DNA of 64,000 nucleotides from Alcanivorax sp. S71-1-4 (GCF_009846755.1 NZ_AQOR01000014.1:29963-93962); one strand, 5' to 3'; counted from the first letter of the stretch, positions 10,426 through 20,888 are shown. Notes: generated from the sequence alone by a model not told the origin. Program-made: numbers and translations.

Positions 10426-10429
<4 letters not shown>
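8453..10429 (+). CDS. liuD: 3-methylcrotonyl-CoA carboxylase, biotin-carrying (alpha) subunit
   Basis: A 658-residue biotin-dependent carboxylase subunit. The N-terminal biotin carboxylase domain (~1-450) starts LLIANRGEIACRIIRT, has the glycine-rich ATP-grasp loop KAVAGGGGKGMRVV, and EMNTRLQVEHPVTE. A middle linker is followed by the C-terminal biotinyl domain with the MEAMKMEH motif, whose Lys is biotinylated. It carboxylates its own biotin, then passes CO2 to LiuB. GGGAGCTCGCGC precedes the ATG. Its stop overlaps the next gene as ATGA. Confidence 0.93.
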
Positions 10430-12372
<1,943 letters not shown>

Positions 12373-12497
12373 ACCGCTTGTCGGCACGCACGTCCTCTGT
12401 GATGGAGGTCATTGACAGCAAGGCGCACTTTTCGGGCTGACTGGCATTGACCTGCAGCCCGGAAATACCAATGATGGCGTTTCAGCCCCAGCCATTA

Positions 12498-12509
12498 TTC
12501 TTATAAGAA
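12498..12509. promoter_or_regulatory. 12-bp palindrome immediately before a start codon
   Basis: TTCTTATAAGAA is a perfect dyad ending two bases before the ATG at 12512, occupying the place where a ribosome binding site is expected. It could be an operator or an mRNA structure, or chance in an AT-rich patch. The 139-base gap after aacS contains no clear terminator; TTGACA occurs at 12412 without a well-spaced -10. Confidence 0.3.
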
Positions 12510-12511
12510 AA

Positions 12512-13804
12512 ATGACCATCACCCTTTTGCTTCGCCTGTTCTGTTCAGCTTTCCTCCTGAGCAGCCTGCTGCCGCCCGCCGCCCAGGCGCACCTGCTGCA
12601 ACTCAGCGGCCGCGACCTCGGCCCGCTGGTCGGCCAGCCCACCGCGCAGTTTTCCGTGTTCAGCGCCAGCCAGGGCCAGCTTCGTCCGGTGCCCCACCAG
12701 TGGCTGCCCTGGTCGGAAGACGGCCTGCCGGCGTTTCGCAGCGACCGCAGCACACGCTGGGCCGGCCAGCCCGGCCGCATCAACGCCGGGGATCGCCTGT
12801 TTCTGGATGCCCAGGACGCCGGCGAAGCGCTGGACGCCGCCGCGCTGTCACACTCCACAGAGAATGTGGTTGGCGAATTGCGCGTCCGGCACGACGATGG
12901 CGACGCCTATTTCTATGTGGTGCGCAATGCCTACCAGCAGGCCACACAACGCTACGTGCGGTTTGACCGCGAGCGCATGCAGATCAAGAGCACCCACTAT
13001 CAGCTCAATATGGCGCCGGACAATCTGCTGGTGTGGAATGACTTCTTCTTCCGTGGCTATGAGAGCCCCGGAGGCCGCCCGCAAAGCATTCTCGACACGC
13101 TGAAGATTCGACTGAGCGCCGGCGTGCTCGGCGATCGTTCACGCATCACGCTGGACAACAGCAACCTCAGCCCGCGCATTGAGGAAGTCATCGAAGGCCC
13201 GCTGGTCACCGCCGTCTACGCCACCACCTCGGTGCGCTTTGCCCGCGTGCCGGTGCTCAACATCGACAATTACTTCCTGATCATGCCGCAGCAAACGGAT
13301 ATCCACTCCCGCTTCACCCTGCCCGGCATTGCCAATACCGTGCTGAACAGCCCGGCGGTGTCCATGTCGCTCGACGGCAACCAGTTGCTCGGCGCCCGCC
13401 TGCGCACCAGTTGGACAGGTGAGCTGGAAGCACGGGTGGACGGCACTGTTTCGGACACAGAACAGCGCATGCTGGACACGCCCATGAGCGGCCGCAACTG
13501 GCTGTGGTTCAGCACCGGCCGGCAGTTTGACCTGCTGGCCGAGCTGGATTTCCGTGACGGTTTTGATACGCCAGTGAAGCTGGTCTACGAAGACGACCGC
13601 ACCCTGGCCAACCCGCCAGAGCGCTTCCCCGGCCAGGGCCCGAATGTGGGTTTTGCATTGCAGGATATTCCGTTCGGGCAGGAGTTCTATTTTGTCGCGC
13701 GGTTGCTGTTCAGTGGCGACAGCCAGGGCTTGCCGGCAGAAGACTATGCGCGCCGGGCGCTGTCGGGCAATAGCGCGAGTTATCGTGTTCTAGGCGCGCC
13801 GTAA
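12512..13804 (+). CDS. Exported protein of unknown function
   Basis: A 430-residue protein with a clear Sec signal peptide: LLLRLFCSAFLLSSLLPP followed by AQA cleavage near residue 26. The mature protein is mostly polar and probably beta-rich, with no cysteine pattern, lipobox or transmembrane segment. I do not recognise a family; segments such as FLIMPQQTDIHSRFTLPGI and DIPFGQEFYFVARLLFSG look like an ordered periplasmic or outer-membrane-associated domain. No Shine-Dalgarno sequence is visible; the region before the ATG is a 12-bp palindrome. It faces the GMC oxidoreductase cluster convergently across an inverted-repeat element. Confidence 0.75.
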   Translation: MTITLLLRLFCSAFLLSSLLPPAAQAHLLQLSGRDLGPLVGQPTAQFSVFSASQGQLRPVPHQWLPWSEDGLPAFRSDRSTRWAGQPGRINAGDRLFLDAQDAGEALDAAALSHSTENVVGELRVRHDDGDAYFYVVRNAYQQATQRYVRFDRERMQIKSTHYQLNMAPDNLLVWNDFFFRGYESPGGRPQSILDTLKIRLSAGVLGDRSRITLDNSNLSPRIEEVIEGPLVTAVYATTSVRFARVPVLNIDNYFLIMPQQTDIHSRFTLPGIANTVLNSPAVSMSLDGNQLLGARLRTSWTGELEARVDGTVSDTEQRMLDTPMSGRNWLWFSTGRQFDLLAELDFRDGFDTPVKLVYEDDRTLANPPERFPGQGPNVGFALQDIPFGQEFYFVARLLFSGDSQGLPAEDYARRALSGNSASYRVLGAP

Positions 13805-13818
13805 AGCCTTCCATGCAA

Positions 13819-14026
13819 GGGGCGCGTAGGGTGGGTAGAGCCAAAGGCGAAACCCACCATGTCCATGTCGCACACTGCTCGCACAAAACCATCGAAACTG
13901 CCCACTTCCCAAACCATCGAAACTCCCCACCTCCCAGACCAGGTGATTTCGATGATTTTGCGGGAGTGATTAACGGGCATGGACCCGGTGGGTTTCGCCT
14001 TTGGCTCTACCCACCCTACGCGCCCC
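13819..14026. repeat. 208-bp palindromic repeat element, copy A
   Basis: The outer 40 bases at 13819-13858 (starting GGGGCGCGTAGGGTGGGTAG) and 13987-14026 are perfect reverse complements. The inner sequence continues as an imperfect inverted repeat (TCCATGTCGCAC...ACCATCGAAA against TTTCGATGATTTT...GGGCATGGA). It lies between convergent genes, ending at the base before the GMC stop codon. A second copy is at 30618-30786, also between convergent genes. No coding potential is evident. The fold could act as a bidirectional terminator; alternatively it is a MITE-like mobile element. Confidence 0.85.
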
Positions 14027-15634
14027 TCATGCTTTGCCGTTCAGAAACAGTCCGCTGGCGCTGTCGAGAATATTGCGCGCCACCTGCTTGGCCAGCGCCT
14101 GCACCGTCCAGTGCGGTGCGGACGGCATCGGCTCGGGAATCAGGCTGGCATCCGCCAGGAACAGCCCCTTCACATCGTGCACTTCACCGCGCGCGTTGGC
14201 CACGCTCTGGAAGCGGTCATTGCCCATGCGGCAAGTGCCGTGCGGGCTGAAGGAATTGATACGCAGGGAATACATGCCCTTGAGGCCATAGCTCACCTGA
14301 TCCATGGTCGCATCCAGCTCGAACACCGAGTCCGCCTGCAATTGCTGGAAGCTCGGGATATACACCCGCTTCGCACCCGCCGCGAAAAACACCCGTGCTG
14401 CCAGTGACGCACCACGCTTGAGTTTTTCGAACTCCGTGCGGCTGGGGTTCCAGCTGATCACCTTGCGCCCGGTGGCGGCATCCCCTTCCCAGCTCACCTG
14501 CCCGCGCCCTTCATCAATGGCAAAGGCGTTCAGGCCGGCGAGATGCTTGTACTGCTTCATAAAGCGAATATGGTCCGGCCCGGCACCCTGTTCGCCCTGA
14601 ATCATCAATTGCTCAGGTTCAGCCAGCGCCGAGAAGAACATGTAACCGTCGCTCTCGAGGAATTCATCGATCTCGACACCGACCAGTGCCCCCCGAAAAC
14701 CAAACAGCTCTTCGTCATACTGTGCCAGCACCTGCACAAACGGCTGCACCGCCATATTGCGGCCAATCTGGCCACTGATGTCGGGCACCTGGCTGCGTTG
14801 CAGCAACACCGGCGTCTGGATCGCGCCGCCGGCGACGACCACCACTTCGGCATCGACACGCATCTCGGCCATCTGCGCGCCGGTCAGCGGATCACGCACA
14901 ATCGCTTCCACACCGGTTGCACGGCCTGCGCGCATCAGCACGCGCTGCACGTGGGTGTCGGCAAACAGCCGCGCGCCATAGGCGGTGGCCCAGGGCAGAT
15001 GGGTCACCAGCGAAGACATTTTCCGGTCCGACGGGCAGCCGGCCAGGCAGTGGCCGGTCAGCGCGCACTGGCGCACGTTGCGCGCCACCGGCTTCCAGCT
15101 GAAGCCCATTTTTTCGCAGCCCTGGATCACCTTGTGCGCGGTGGTATTGATCTCGTGTGCCTCGTTGAGATGCACGTATTGCTCCGCGCCCACCTCATCA
15201 AACAGCGGGCCGATGGCGTCCGGTGCCAGGTTGCCCAGGCCCAGTTCCGTCGCCCAGCGCTGGAGCAGCGAATCCGGTGGCCGCTGCATCACGCAGGCGC
15301 CGATCACCGTGGAACCGCCAACGCATTCGCCTTCCACGAACAACACGTCCGCTGTGGAATTGAACTGGCTGCCCTGCTCGCGATACACCTCGGTCATGGT
15401 GTCGCCCAGGTGTTCGGTAAAGTTGGCGCTGGGGAAGTAGCGGCCGGATTCCAGCACGACGACCTTGCGACCCGCCTTGGCCAGTTCATAGGCCACCGTC
15501 GCGCCACCGGCCCCGGAGCCGACCACCACCACTTCGGTTTTCACGCTGAAGCGACGGCCCATGGACGGATCGCGGGCGATATCCGCCGCCGTCGTCACCG
15601 GCACACCGTCACGGGGTACAGTAATCATGCGCAT
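14027..15634 (-). CDS. GMC-family FAD oxidoreductase, large subunit, pair 1
   Basis: A 535-residue flavoprotein. The FAD-binding motif VVVVGSGAGGATVAYELAKA lies near residue 36, followed by GGSTVIGACV and a cysteine cluster CALTGHCLAGC around residue 200. The C-terminus has SPHGTCRMG and ADASLIPEPMPSAPHWTVQAL, giving a His-His active-site pair. The start ATG 15634 is chosen because GAGGAG overlapping the upstream stop is well spaced; a longer frame begins at 15694. It lacks its own signal peptide, and its partner at 15649 carries a Tat signal, so it may be exported by hitch-hiking as in gluconate/sorbitol dehydrogenases. The alcohol or sugar substrate is unknown. Confidence 0.88.
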   Translation of the reverse strand: MRMITVPRDGVPVTTAADIARDPSMGRRFSVKTEVVVVGSGAGGATVAYELAKAGRKVVVLESGRYFPSANFTEHLGDTMTEVYREQGSQFNSTADVLFVEGECVGGSTVIGACVMQRPPDSLLQRWATELGLGNLAPDAIGPLFDEVGAEQYVHLNEAHEINTTAHKVIQGCEKMGFSWKPVARNVRQCALTGHCLAGCPSDRKMSSLVTHLPWATAYGARLFADTHVQRVLMRAGRATGVEAIVRDPLTGAQMAEMRVDAEVVVVAGGAIQTPVLLQRSQVPDISGQIGRNMAVQPFVQVLAQYDEELFGFRGALVGVEIDEFLESDGYMFFSALAEPEQLMIQGEQGAGPDHIRFMKQYKHLAGLNAFAIDEGRGQVSWEGDAATGRKVISWNPSRTEFEKLKRGASLAARVFFAAGAKRVYIPSFQQLQADSVFELDATMDQVSYGLKGMYSLRINSFSPHGTCRMGNDRFQSVANARGEVHDVKGLFLADASLIPEPMPSAPHWTVQALAKQVARNILDSASGLFLNGKA

Positions 15635-15648
15635 GGGTGCGGCTCTCC

Positions 15649-16248
15649 TCAGACCTGCGGCAGGGGTGCGTTGCCCAGACGGCGCACGCCCCATATTTCG
15701 GTGACCGGGCCGTGGTAATCCAGGCCCGGCCAGGTACGGGCATCGCGCCAGTAGTTCACGCAGACGAGGGTTTTCAGGGTGGTCATCAGACCGCGCTCAA
15801 AAAAAGTGCCTGCCTGCATCGCGTTGACGTAACGCAATGCCTCATCGTCATCCAGCCGGCTGAAACGGCTGAAGCGGAAGCTGGCCATCGAGCGGTGCTC
15901 GAACACCCACAGCCCCAGCCCCAGCAGTTCACGGGTCTGGCCGGCCATCTGCCCGACCATGCCGTCGATGTTCTGCACGGTGGGGACTTCCGACAGGCTG
16001 GACGGCAGCCCGAACTGCTCTGCCGGCAGCAACACCTGCGTGAGCCGCTTGAGCACGATGGATTCGTCTTCGGTGAGGTGCTGGTAACGACGGTCGCTGT
16101 TGGCACCGCCACGGCCCAGCAGGGTGGCACAGCCACTGCTCAAGGCAGCGGCGCTGATCACTGCGGTACGCAGAAATCCCCGGCGAGATAAAGGCGCAAG
16201 GCCCGACATCCAGCCCGGCTCATCTGGACGGGCGTTATTATTATGCAT
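15649..16248 (-). CDS. Tat-exported small subunit (gluconate 2-dehydrogenase subunit 3-like), pair 1
   Basis: A 199-residue protein with a twin-arginine signal: LSRRGFLRTAVISAAALSSG, then a Cys (GCATLL) that could also be a lipidation site. The mature part matches the pattern of the small subunit of membrane-bound FAD dehydrogenases (LTQVLLPAEQFGLPS; WRDARTWPGLDYHGPVTEIW near the C-terminus). It precedes the GMC flavoprotein by 14 bases and probably chaperones it through the Tat pathway. GGAG ten bases upstream supports ATG 16248. No cytochrome c subunit gene is present. Confidence 0.8.
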   Translation of the reverse strand: MHNNNARPDEPGWMSGLAPLSRRGFLRTAVISAAALSSGCATLLGRGGANSDRRYQHLTEDESIVLKRLTQVLLPAEQFGLPSSLSEVPTVQNIDGMVGQMAGQTRELLGLGLWVFEHRSMASFRFSRFSRLDDDEALRYVNAMQAGTFFERGLMTTLKTLVCVNYWRDARTWPGLDYHGPVTEIWGVRRLGNAPLPQV

Positions 16249-16265
16249 TGACCTGTCTCCGCAGG

Positions 16266-16297
16266 ACGGCCCTCGGGGGGGCCTTGTTGTTTTTTTG
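16266..16297 (+). terminator. Possible plus-strand terminator-like hairpin
   Basis: GGCCC and GGGCC (16268-16272 / 16279-16283) with a TCGGGG loop are followed by TTGTTG and a T7 run on the plus strand. Both neighbouring genes run on the minus strand, so there is no gene for it to end unless an antisense transcript exists. It may be chance. Confidence 0.3.
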
Positions 16298-16365
16298 TTA
16301 CTGCGGAAGTCTAGTACAAATATTCACTGACTGAAAACGCCCCGTGCGCCGCCCGGCGGCGGCGC

Positions 16366-17904
16366 TCAGGCCGAGGCCAGCAGCCGGTCGGCCACGTAGT
16401 TCGCCAGGGCGTACACCGTGACCTGCGGATTCACGATCAGCGAGGTGGGCAGCAGGCTGGCATCCGCCACATACAACCCCTCCACCCCGTGCAGGCGGCC
16501 GTGCGGGTCCACCGCGCTGTTGGCCGGGTCGGCCCCCATGCGGCAACTGCCCTGCGGGTGGTAGGACACCATGCGCAGCGCCTGCGGGCGGTTGCGCAAC
16601 TGCCCCACCATGGCCTCGATCTCGCTTTCCCGGCGTACCGCCAGCCGCTCGGTGGCCGGCAGGAACACCTCTTCCGCACCGGCCGCCAGGTGCAGGCGGA
16701 CGGCCGCTGTCAGCGCCGCCATCATGGACGGGAAATCCTGGTCGCTGAGGCGGTAGTCGATGGTCTTGTACTCACCGTTCCAGCGGATCTCGCCCACATT
16801 GTGGTCATGTATCAGCGTCACGATGCCGGCATTGAAACGGGCGTGCTGCATATAGTCGATATACGGCTTGCCGGTGCCCGGCTCGGTGATCAGGCACATT
16901 TCGGCCACGCCGAGGCCGCCGACTTCGAGCACGAAGCCGCCGTCTTTCGGGTGCATGAATTCATCGACATAGGTGCCCAGCAGCGCCCCGCGCCAGGGAT
17001 AGACCGGCTCCGGGTAACGCGCCCCCACATACATCGACGGGTGGCAGGCAAAATGGCGGCCAACCTGCGCATTGCCCAGCTCACTGCGTTGCAGGATCAC
17101 CGGCGTCTGCACCGCGCCGGCCGCCAGGATTACCCGGGGCGCCTCGACACGCACGTCCGCCACCTTGTGGCCGGTACGGTCGATCACCTCCCCTTCCACC
17201 CCGGTCACGCGGCCGTTGTCGCTCAGCACCCGGCTAACGCGGGTATCGCTGTGGATGCGCGCGCCATGCGCCGCCGCCCACGGCAGATACGTGACCAGCA
17301 TCGACTGCTTGCGGTCGGTCTTGCAGCCGGACAGGCAATGCCCCGTCAGGGCGCATTCGCGCACATTGCGCTGGAAGGGTTTCATCGACCAGCCAAGCTT
17401 CTGCGCGCCGGCCATCATCAACTGGCTGTGGCGGGCAATTTCATGCGGGCCGTTGGTGCTGATAGAGAGGTGTTTTTCCACCCGCTCGAAATAGGGGTTG
17501 AGCGTTGCCGGCGTCATCTCGGCCAGCCCGAAGTCCCGCCGCCACTCCTCCAGAATAAAATCCGGTGTCCGGAACGCCACGCAGCCGTTCACCACCGTGG
17601 ACCCGCCCACACAACGCCCTTGCAGGATCAGCAGGTCTCCGTCCTTGTTGGACTGGCTGCCGTGGTCCTCGTACAGGGTTTCCAGGCTGTCGGCAAAATC
17701 CTCCGTGAAGGCGGTCGACGGCACATACGGCCCCGCCTCCAGCACCAACACGTCCAGCCCCTGGCGCGCCAGTTCATAGGCCGTCACGGCCCCGCCGGCA
17801 CCGGAGCCGACAATCACCACATCCGCCTTCAGCGTCAGTTGCGCGCTGGTCACATCACTGGCCTGCACCACCGGCAGGCCCCGGGCTATGGCTTGCACGC
17901 TCAT
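16366..17904 (-). CDS. GMC-family FAD oxidoreductase, large subunit, pair 2
   Basis: A 512-residue paralogue of the flavoprotein at 14027. It has VVIVGSGAGGAVTAYELARQ for FAD, LQGRCVGGSTVVNGCV, the cysteine cluster CALTGHCLSGC, and C-terminal SYHPQGSCRMG plus LIVNPQVTVYALANY, i.e. the usual His-Asn active-site pair, unlike pair 1. ATG 17904 is preferred because AGGAGG lies eight bases before it and it overlaps the upstream stop as ATGA; the frame remains open to 17973. Segments resemble long-chain alcohol oxidases, but the substrate cannot be read from sequence. No signal peptide is present; export would depend on the Tat subunit at 17901. Confidence 0.88.
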   Translation of the reverse strand: MSVQAIARGLPVVQASDVTSAQLTLKADVVIVGSGAGGAVTAYELARQGLDVLVLEAGPYVPSTAFTEDFADSLETLYEDHGSQSNKDGDLLILQGRCVGGSTVVNGCVAFRTPDFILEEWRRDFGLAEMTPATLNPYFERVEKHLSISTNGPHEIARHSQLMMAGAQKLGWSMKPFQRNVRECALTGHCLSGCKTDRKQSMLVTYLPWAAAHGARIHSDTRVSRVLSDNGRVTGVEGEVIDRTGHKVADVRVEAPRVILAAGAVQTPVILQRSELGNAQVGRHFACHPSMYVGARYPEPVYPWRGALLGTYVDEFMHPKDGGFVLEVGGLGVAEMCLITEPGTGKPYIDYMQHARFNAGIVTLIHDHNVGEIRWNGEYKTIDYRLSDQDFPSMMAALTAAVRLHLAAGAEEVFLPATERLAVRRESEIEAMVGQLRNRPQALRMVSYHPQGSCRMGADPANSAVDPHGRLHGVEGLYVADASLLPTSLIVNPQVTVYALANYVADRLLASA

Positions 17905-18551
17905 TGCACTGCCTCCTGCGACACCGCCTGCTGGTCCGGCAACGGCGCATTGCCCAGATAGGCCAGGCCCCACTTCTCCGAGACCGGGCCATCGAATTCC
18001 ACCGGCCCCCAGGTGGCCGGATCCCGCCAGTAGGCGACATAGACAAAACGCTTCACCAACGTCGCCAGCGCTTTCTGAATGGTGTTGCCGTGGGACCAGT
18101 CATCGAAATACTGCACCGCATCCGCTGTTTCCAGATCGACAAACCGGCGGCCGTGCCAACCGGAGACCACGGCGGCGTTATCAAACAGCGTCAGCCCCAT
18201 GCCGACCTGCTTGCGCAGGTGGCCCGGCAACAGGCCGATCATATGATCAATGTGCTGCACCACCGGCACCTGCGACAACGGCGTCAACGGCGTGCCCTGC
18301 ACCGGCAGCAACACTGCCGTGGCGTGCTGGAACAGATGGTATTCCGAGGCGGTGAGGTACCGGATGCCCTCGCCTGGCGGCAGGCTGTCCACCGGCGAGC
18401 GGCGCAGCCAGGCAAAACCGGCGCCCGCCAGTGCGGCCACACCGGCACCGGCAATAAGCGTGGTACGCAGAAAACGTCGCCGGCTTAGCGACGCAACGGG
18501 TGCCGCCGCATGGCGGGCAGCCCCTGGAGTGGGTGTTGTTGTTCTGGTCAT
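17901..18551 (-). CDS. Tat-exported small subunit (gluconate 2-dehydrogenase subunit 3-like), pair 2
   Basis: A 216-residue protein with a twin-arginine signal peptide, SLSRRRFLRTTLIAGAGVA, followed by a hydrophobic stretch to about residue 48. The body resembles the pair 1 subunit (YHLFQHATAVLLPVQGTPL; YWRDPATWGPVEFDGPVSEK), so the two large/small pairs arose by duplication. It overlaps the large-subunit start in ATGA, indicating coupled translation and probably a 1:1 complex. It heads the four-gene minus-strand cluster, although the 117-base gap before pair 1 may carry its own promoter. Confidence 0.82.
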   Translation of the reverse strand: MTRTTTPTPGAARHAAAPVASLSRRRFLRTTLIAGAGVAALAGAGFAWLRRSPVDSLPPGEGIRYLTASEYHLFQHATAVLLPVQGTPLTPLSQVPVVQHIDHMIGLLPGHLRKQVGMGLTLFDNAAVVSGWHGRRFVDLETADAVQYFDDWSHGNTIQKALATLVKRFVYVAYWRDPATWGPVEFDGPVSEKWGLAYLGNAPLPDQQAVSQEAVQ

Positions 18552-18714
18552 GGCGGCCTCGCCGGTCAGGGCAGTACATCCACGGGCAGTGCACGGGATG
18601 AATAGCCGGGCTCAAATGCGCTGAAACGCGTTTTCGCACATTAACCAAGGCTTCAGGGTGAAACAAGCTGTCTACCTGACAGGATGGCTTGACCGGATAC
18701 GACAATCCATACAA

Positions 18715-18739
18715 CAACGCCCGGCATGGCCGGGCGTTG
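18715..18739 (-). terminator. Terminator-like hairpin after the SPFH gene
   Basis: CAACGCCCGG and CCGGGCGTTG form a stem of about ten base pairs around a short loop, 24 bases beyond the stop of the minus-strand SPFH gene. On that strand it is followed by TTGTAT, a weak U tract. The remaining intergenic sequence to 18551 shows nothing else I can name. Confidence 0.65.
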
Positions 18740-18762
18740 AAAGAGGCATGAAACCGGGGCGA

Positions 18763-19683
18763 TCAGCTGCGCGCGGTTTCCAGCGTCTTGGTGATCGCCG
18801 CCACCGCACTGCCGATATTGCTCAGCTCCGCCGGCAGGATCATGGTGTTATTGGTCTTCGCCAGGTTGCCAAATTCGTGCACGTACTGCTCGGCCACGCG
18901 CAGCGCCACCGCATCCTTGCCCCCGGCAGTGCTGATGGCCGCCGCCACCCGCTCCAGACCCCGTGCGGTGGCCTCGGCGATCAGTTCGATCTCGCGGGCC
19001 TTACCTTCTGCCTCGTTGATCTGGCGCATCTTCTCCGCCTCGGAAACGTTGATCATCTCCTGCTTGAGACCTTCGGAAACGTTGATCTTCGACTGCCGCT
19101 CACCTTCCGACTGCGCCACCACCGCACGGCGTTCCCGCTCGGCGCGCATCTGCTTTTCCAGCGCATCGAGGATGGTCGCCGGCAGCTCGATGTCGGCAAT
19201 CTCGTAACGCAGCACCTTCACGCCCCAGGGCTTGGCCGCATCATCCAGGGTGATTACCACCTGATTGTTGATGCTCTCGCGCTCTTCAAAGGTCTTGTCC
19301 AGGTCGATCTTGCCCACCACCGACCGCAGCGTGGTCTGCGCCAGCTGCATGGCCGCATAGCGGTAGTCGTTGATGCCATAGCTGGCCTGCTTGGGATCGA
19401 TCACCTGCAGGTAGATGACGCCGTTCACCACCACCTGGATGTTGTCCTTGGTCACACAAGATTGCTGCGGCACATCGATGGCTTCTTCCTTCAGGGTGTG
19501 GCGGTAGGCCACCTTGTCCACAAACGGAATCAGCAGGTGAAAGCCGGCGTCCAGCGTCTTGGCGTATTTGCCCAGCCGTTCGACCACAAAGGCGGACCGT
19601 TGCGGCACAATCCGCGCCGTCTTGATCACCGCCACTACTACAAACACCACCGCCAGACCGGCGAGAATCGTCGCTATCGACAT
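18763..19683 (-). CDS. SPFH/band-7 membrane protein (QmcA/paraslipin-like)
   Basis: A 306-residue protein with one N-terminal membrane helix (IATILAGLAVVFVVVAVI), then an SPFH domain (RIVPQRSAFVVERLGKYAKT; PQQSCVTKDNIQVVVNGVIY), and a long Glu/Arg/Ala-rich coiled coil (~185-265). These proteins form large oligomeric membrane microdomain scaffolds and often interact with FtsH-type proteases. The start ATG 19683 has GGAG eight bases upstream; a longer open frame to 19716 lacks support. The NfeD-like gene lies upstream on the same strand, the classical SPFH-NfeD pairing. Confidence 0.9.
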   Translation of the reverse strand: MSIATILAGLAVVFVVVAVIKTARIVPQRSAFVVERLGKYAKTLDAGFHLLIPFVDKVAYRHTLKEEAIDVPQQSCVTKDNIQVVVNGVIYLQVIDPKQASYGINDYRYAAMQLAQTTLRSVVGKIDLDKTFEERESINNQVVITLDDAAKPWGVKVLRYEIADIELPATILDALEKQMRAERERRAVVAQSEGERQSKINVSEGLKQEMINVSEAEKMRQINEAEGKAREIELIAEATARGLERVAAAISTAGGKDAVALRVAEQYVHEFGNLAKTNNTMILPAELSNIGSAVAAITKTLETARS

Positions 19684-19758
19684 TGCGTTACTCCATGATG
19701 TGAAAATCGAGTCCAAGCTATAAAAACCGTGGCCCAGACCGCGCCGTCCCGGGGGACG

Positions 19759-20217
19759 TCAGCGCTGGCTGGCCGATACTTTCAGCACGATACCGCAGTT
19801 GCCTGATACCCAGGCCACATCACCGGCTTTCAGGTCATCACTGGACTCCGCATCCCATTTGGCACCGTGCATCTGCACATGGCCGCTGCCATGGACAAAG
19901 TCCGTCAGCACCGTCACCCGGCTGCCCACGGCATCCCCCAGCCCCGCCTCAGAAGACGGCGCATCCCCCACATTGCCGGTCAGCCAGCCCTTGAAGTGAC
20001 GGCGGGCGCCAAACAGCGCCACCAGGCTGATCACCGCAAACAGCCACAGCTGGCTGGTCAGGCTCTCGGTGATGCCGAACAGCGTCAGCAGGCCGACGAT
20101 GATCGCGCCGATGCCGAAGAACACAGCGATGACGCCGGTGACGAACAGCTCGGAGATGATCAGCAGGAAACCCAGGATCAGCCACAGGGCGTAATCGGTG
20201 AATAGTTCAGCAAGCAT
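19759..20217 (-). CDS. NfeD-family membrane protein
   Basis: A 152-residue short NfeD protein: three to four hydrophobic helices (ALWLILGFLLIISELFVTG; VIAVFFGIGAIIVGLLTLF; WLFAVISLVALFG) then a C-terminal OB-fold-like domain (GSRVTVLTDFVHGSGHVQMH; WDAESSDDLKAGDVAWVSG). It lacks the N-terminal ClpP-like protease domain of long NfeD proteins. It is encoded just upstream of its SPFH partner, and the two proteins are expected to act together in the membrane. The start ATG 20217 is preferred over the longer frame to 20301, which would add a Pro-rich leader without a ribosome binding site. Confidence 0.85.
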   Translation of the reverse strand: MLAELFTDYALWLILGFLLIISELFVTGVIAVFFGIGAIIVGLLTLFGITESLTSQLWLFAVISLVALFGARRHFKGWLTGNVGDAPSSEAGLGDAVGSRVTVLTDFVHGSGHVQMHGAKWDAESSDDLKAGDVAWVSGNCGIVLKVSASQR

Positions 20218-20469
20218 GGCGGGGTTCCGTGTTGGGGATATGACGGGGAGTGAATATAGCAGGATGAGGGGGTTAATGCGCGGGGGGAGTCGAGGCCACA
20301 ACGCTATGGGGCAAGCGGCCTAGCCTGCGGAGGATAGGCGATATGCTTCCCTAGGCCCCAGACCAGAGGCGATGTTTCAGTGAACGATATTCGGCTTTTC
20401 CCCAACGTGCGGTACGGCGGGCCGGCAGCAGGGACAAAGAGCCCCCGATGCCAGCACTTGCCAAATTTC

Positions 20470-20841
20470 TCACTCGCTCGCATACCAATGATGATAAAAA
20501 TCATCTTCGGCCACTTCGCCTAGCGAAGGCGGCACTATTAGCTGATAGTCGTTTGAGAAACCCAGTACCAAACGCCCCTTGCTATACTCAACCGACGTCA
20601 GGCGCACTCGATCAAGCGGATTCAGGCAGACGCACCATACTTCAAACTCTGGAGTAGCTCCCGGATATTCACTTGAATCAGCCACACAGCCTGACAGACC
20701 GTGAAGCGTCCAGGGTGGGTCAATCCAGATGTACTCTTTCTTGCCAGCGAAGCGAAGTTTTATTGAGTTACATGCCAGTGTTCTTTCGCAGAGTCTACCG
20801 ACAAAACCGTTAATAATTCTTACATCTTTGTCGTGATCCAT
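20470..20841 (-). CDS. Hypothetical protein at the island edge
   Basis: A 123-residue soluble protein with AGGG five bases before its ATG. It contains three cysteines in the central part (SGCVAD; VWCVCLN) and an aromatic-rich C-terminal end, DDFYHHWYASE. I do not recognise the family. Codon use and base composition are more AT-rich than the core genes on its left, and it lies next to the repeat/transposase region, so it is probably the first gene of the accessory island. Confidence 0.6.
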   Translation of the reverse strand: MDHDKDVRIINGFVGRLCERTLACNSIKLRFAGKKEYIWIDPPWTLHGLSGCVADSSEYPGATPEFEVWCVCLNPLDRVRLTSVEYSKGRLVLGFSNDYQLIVPPSLGEVAEDDFYHHWYASE

Positions 20842-20888
20842 TTTTTCCCTGAAGTTAGTCCCCAGAAATCAGCCAACGAATTCAATTA

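Noticed and set aside
16266..16297. Plus-strand terminator as evidence of an antisense gene in the GMC cluster
   Set aside because: The stem is only five base pairs and no plus-strand gene or promoter precedes it; kept as a low-confidence hairpin only.
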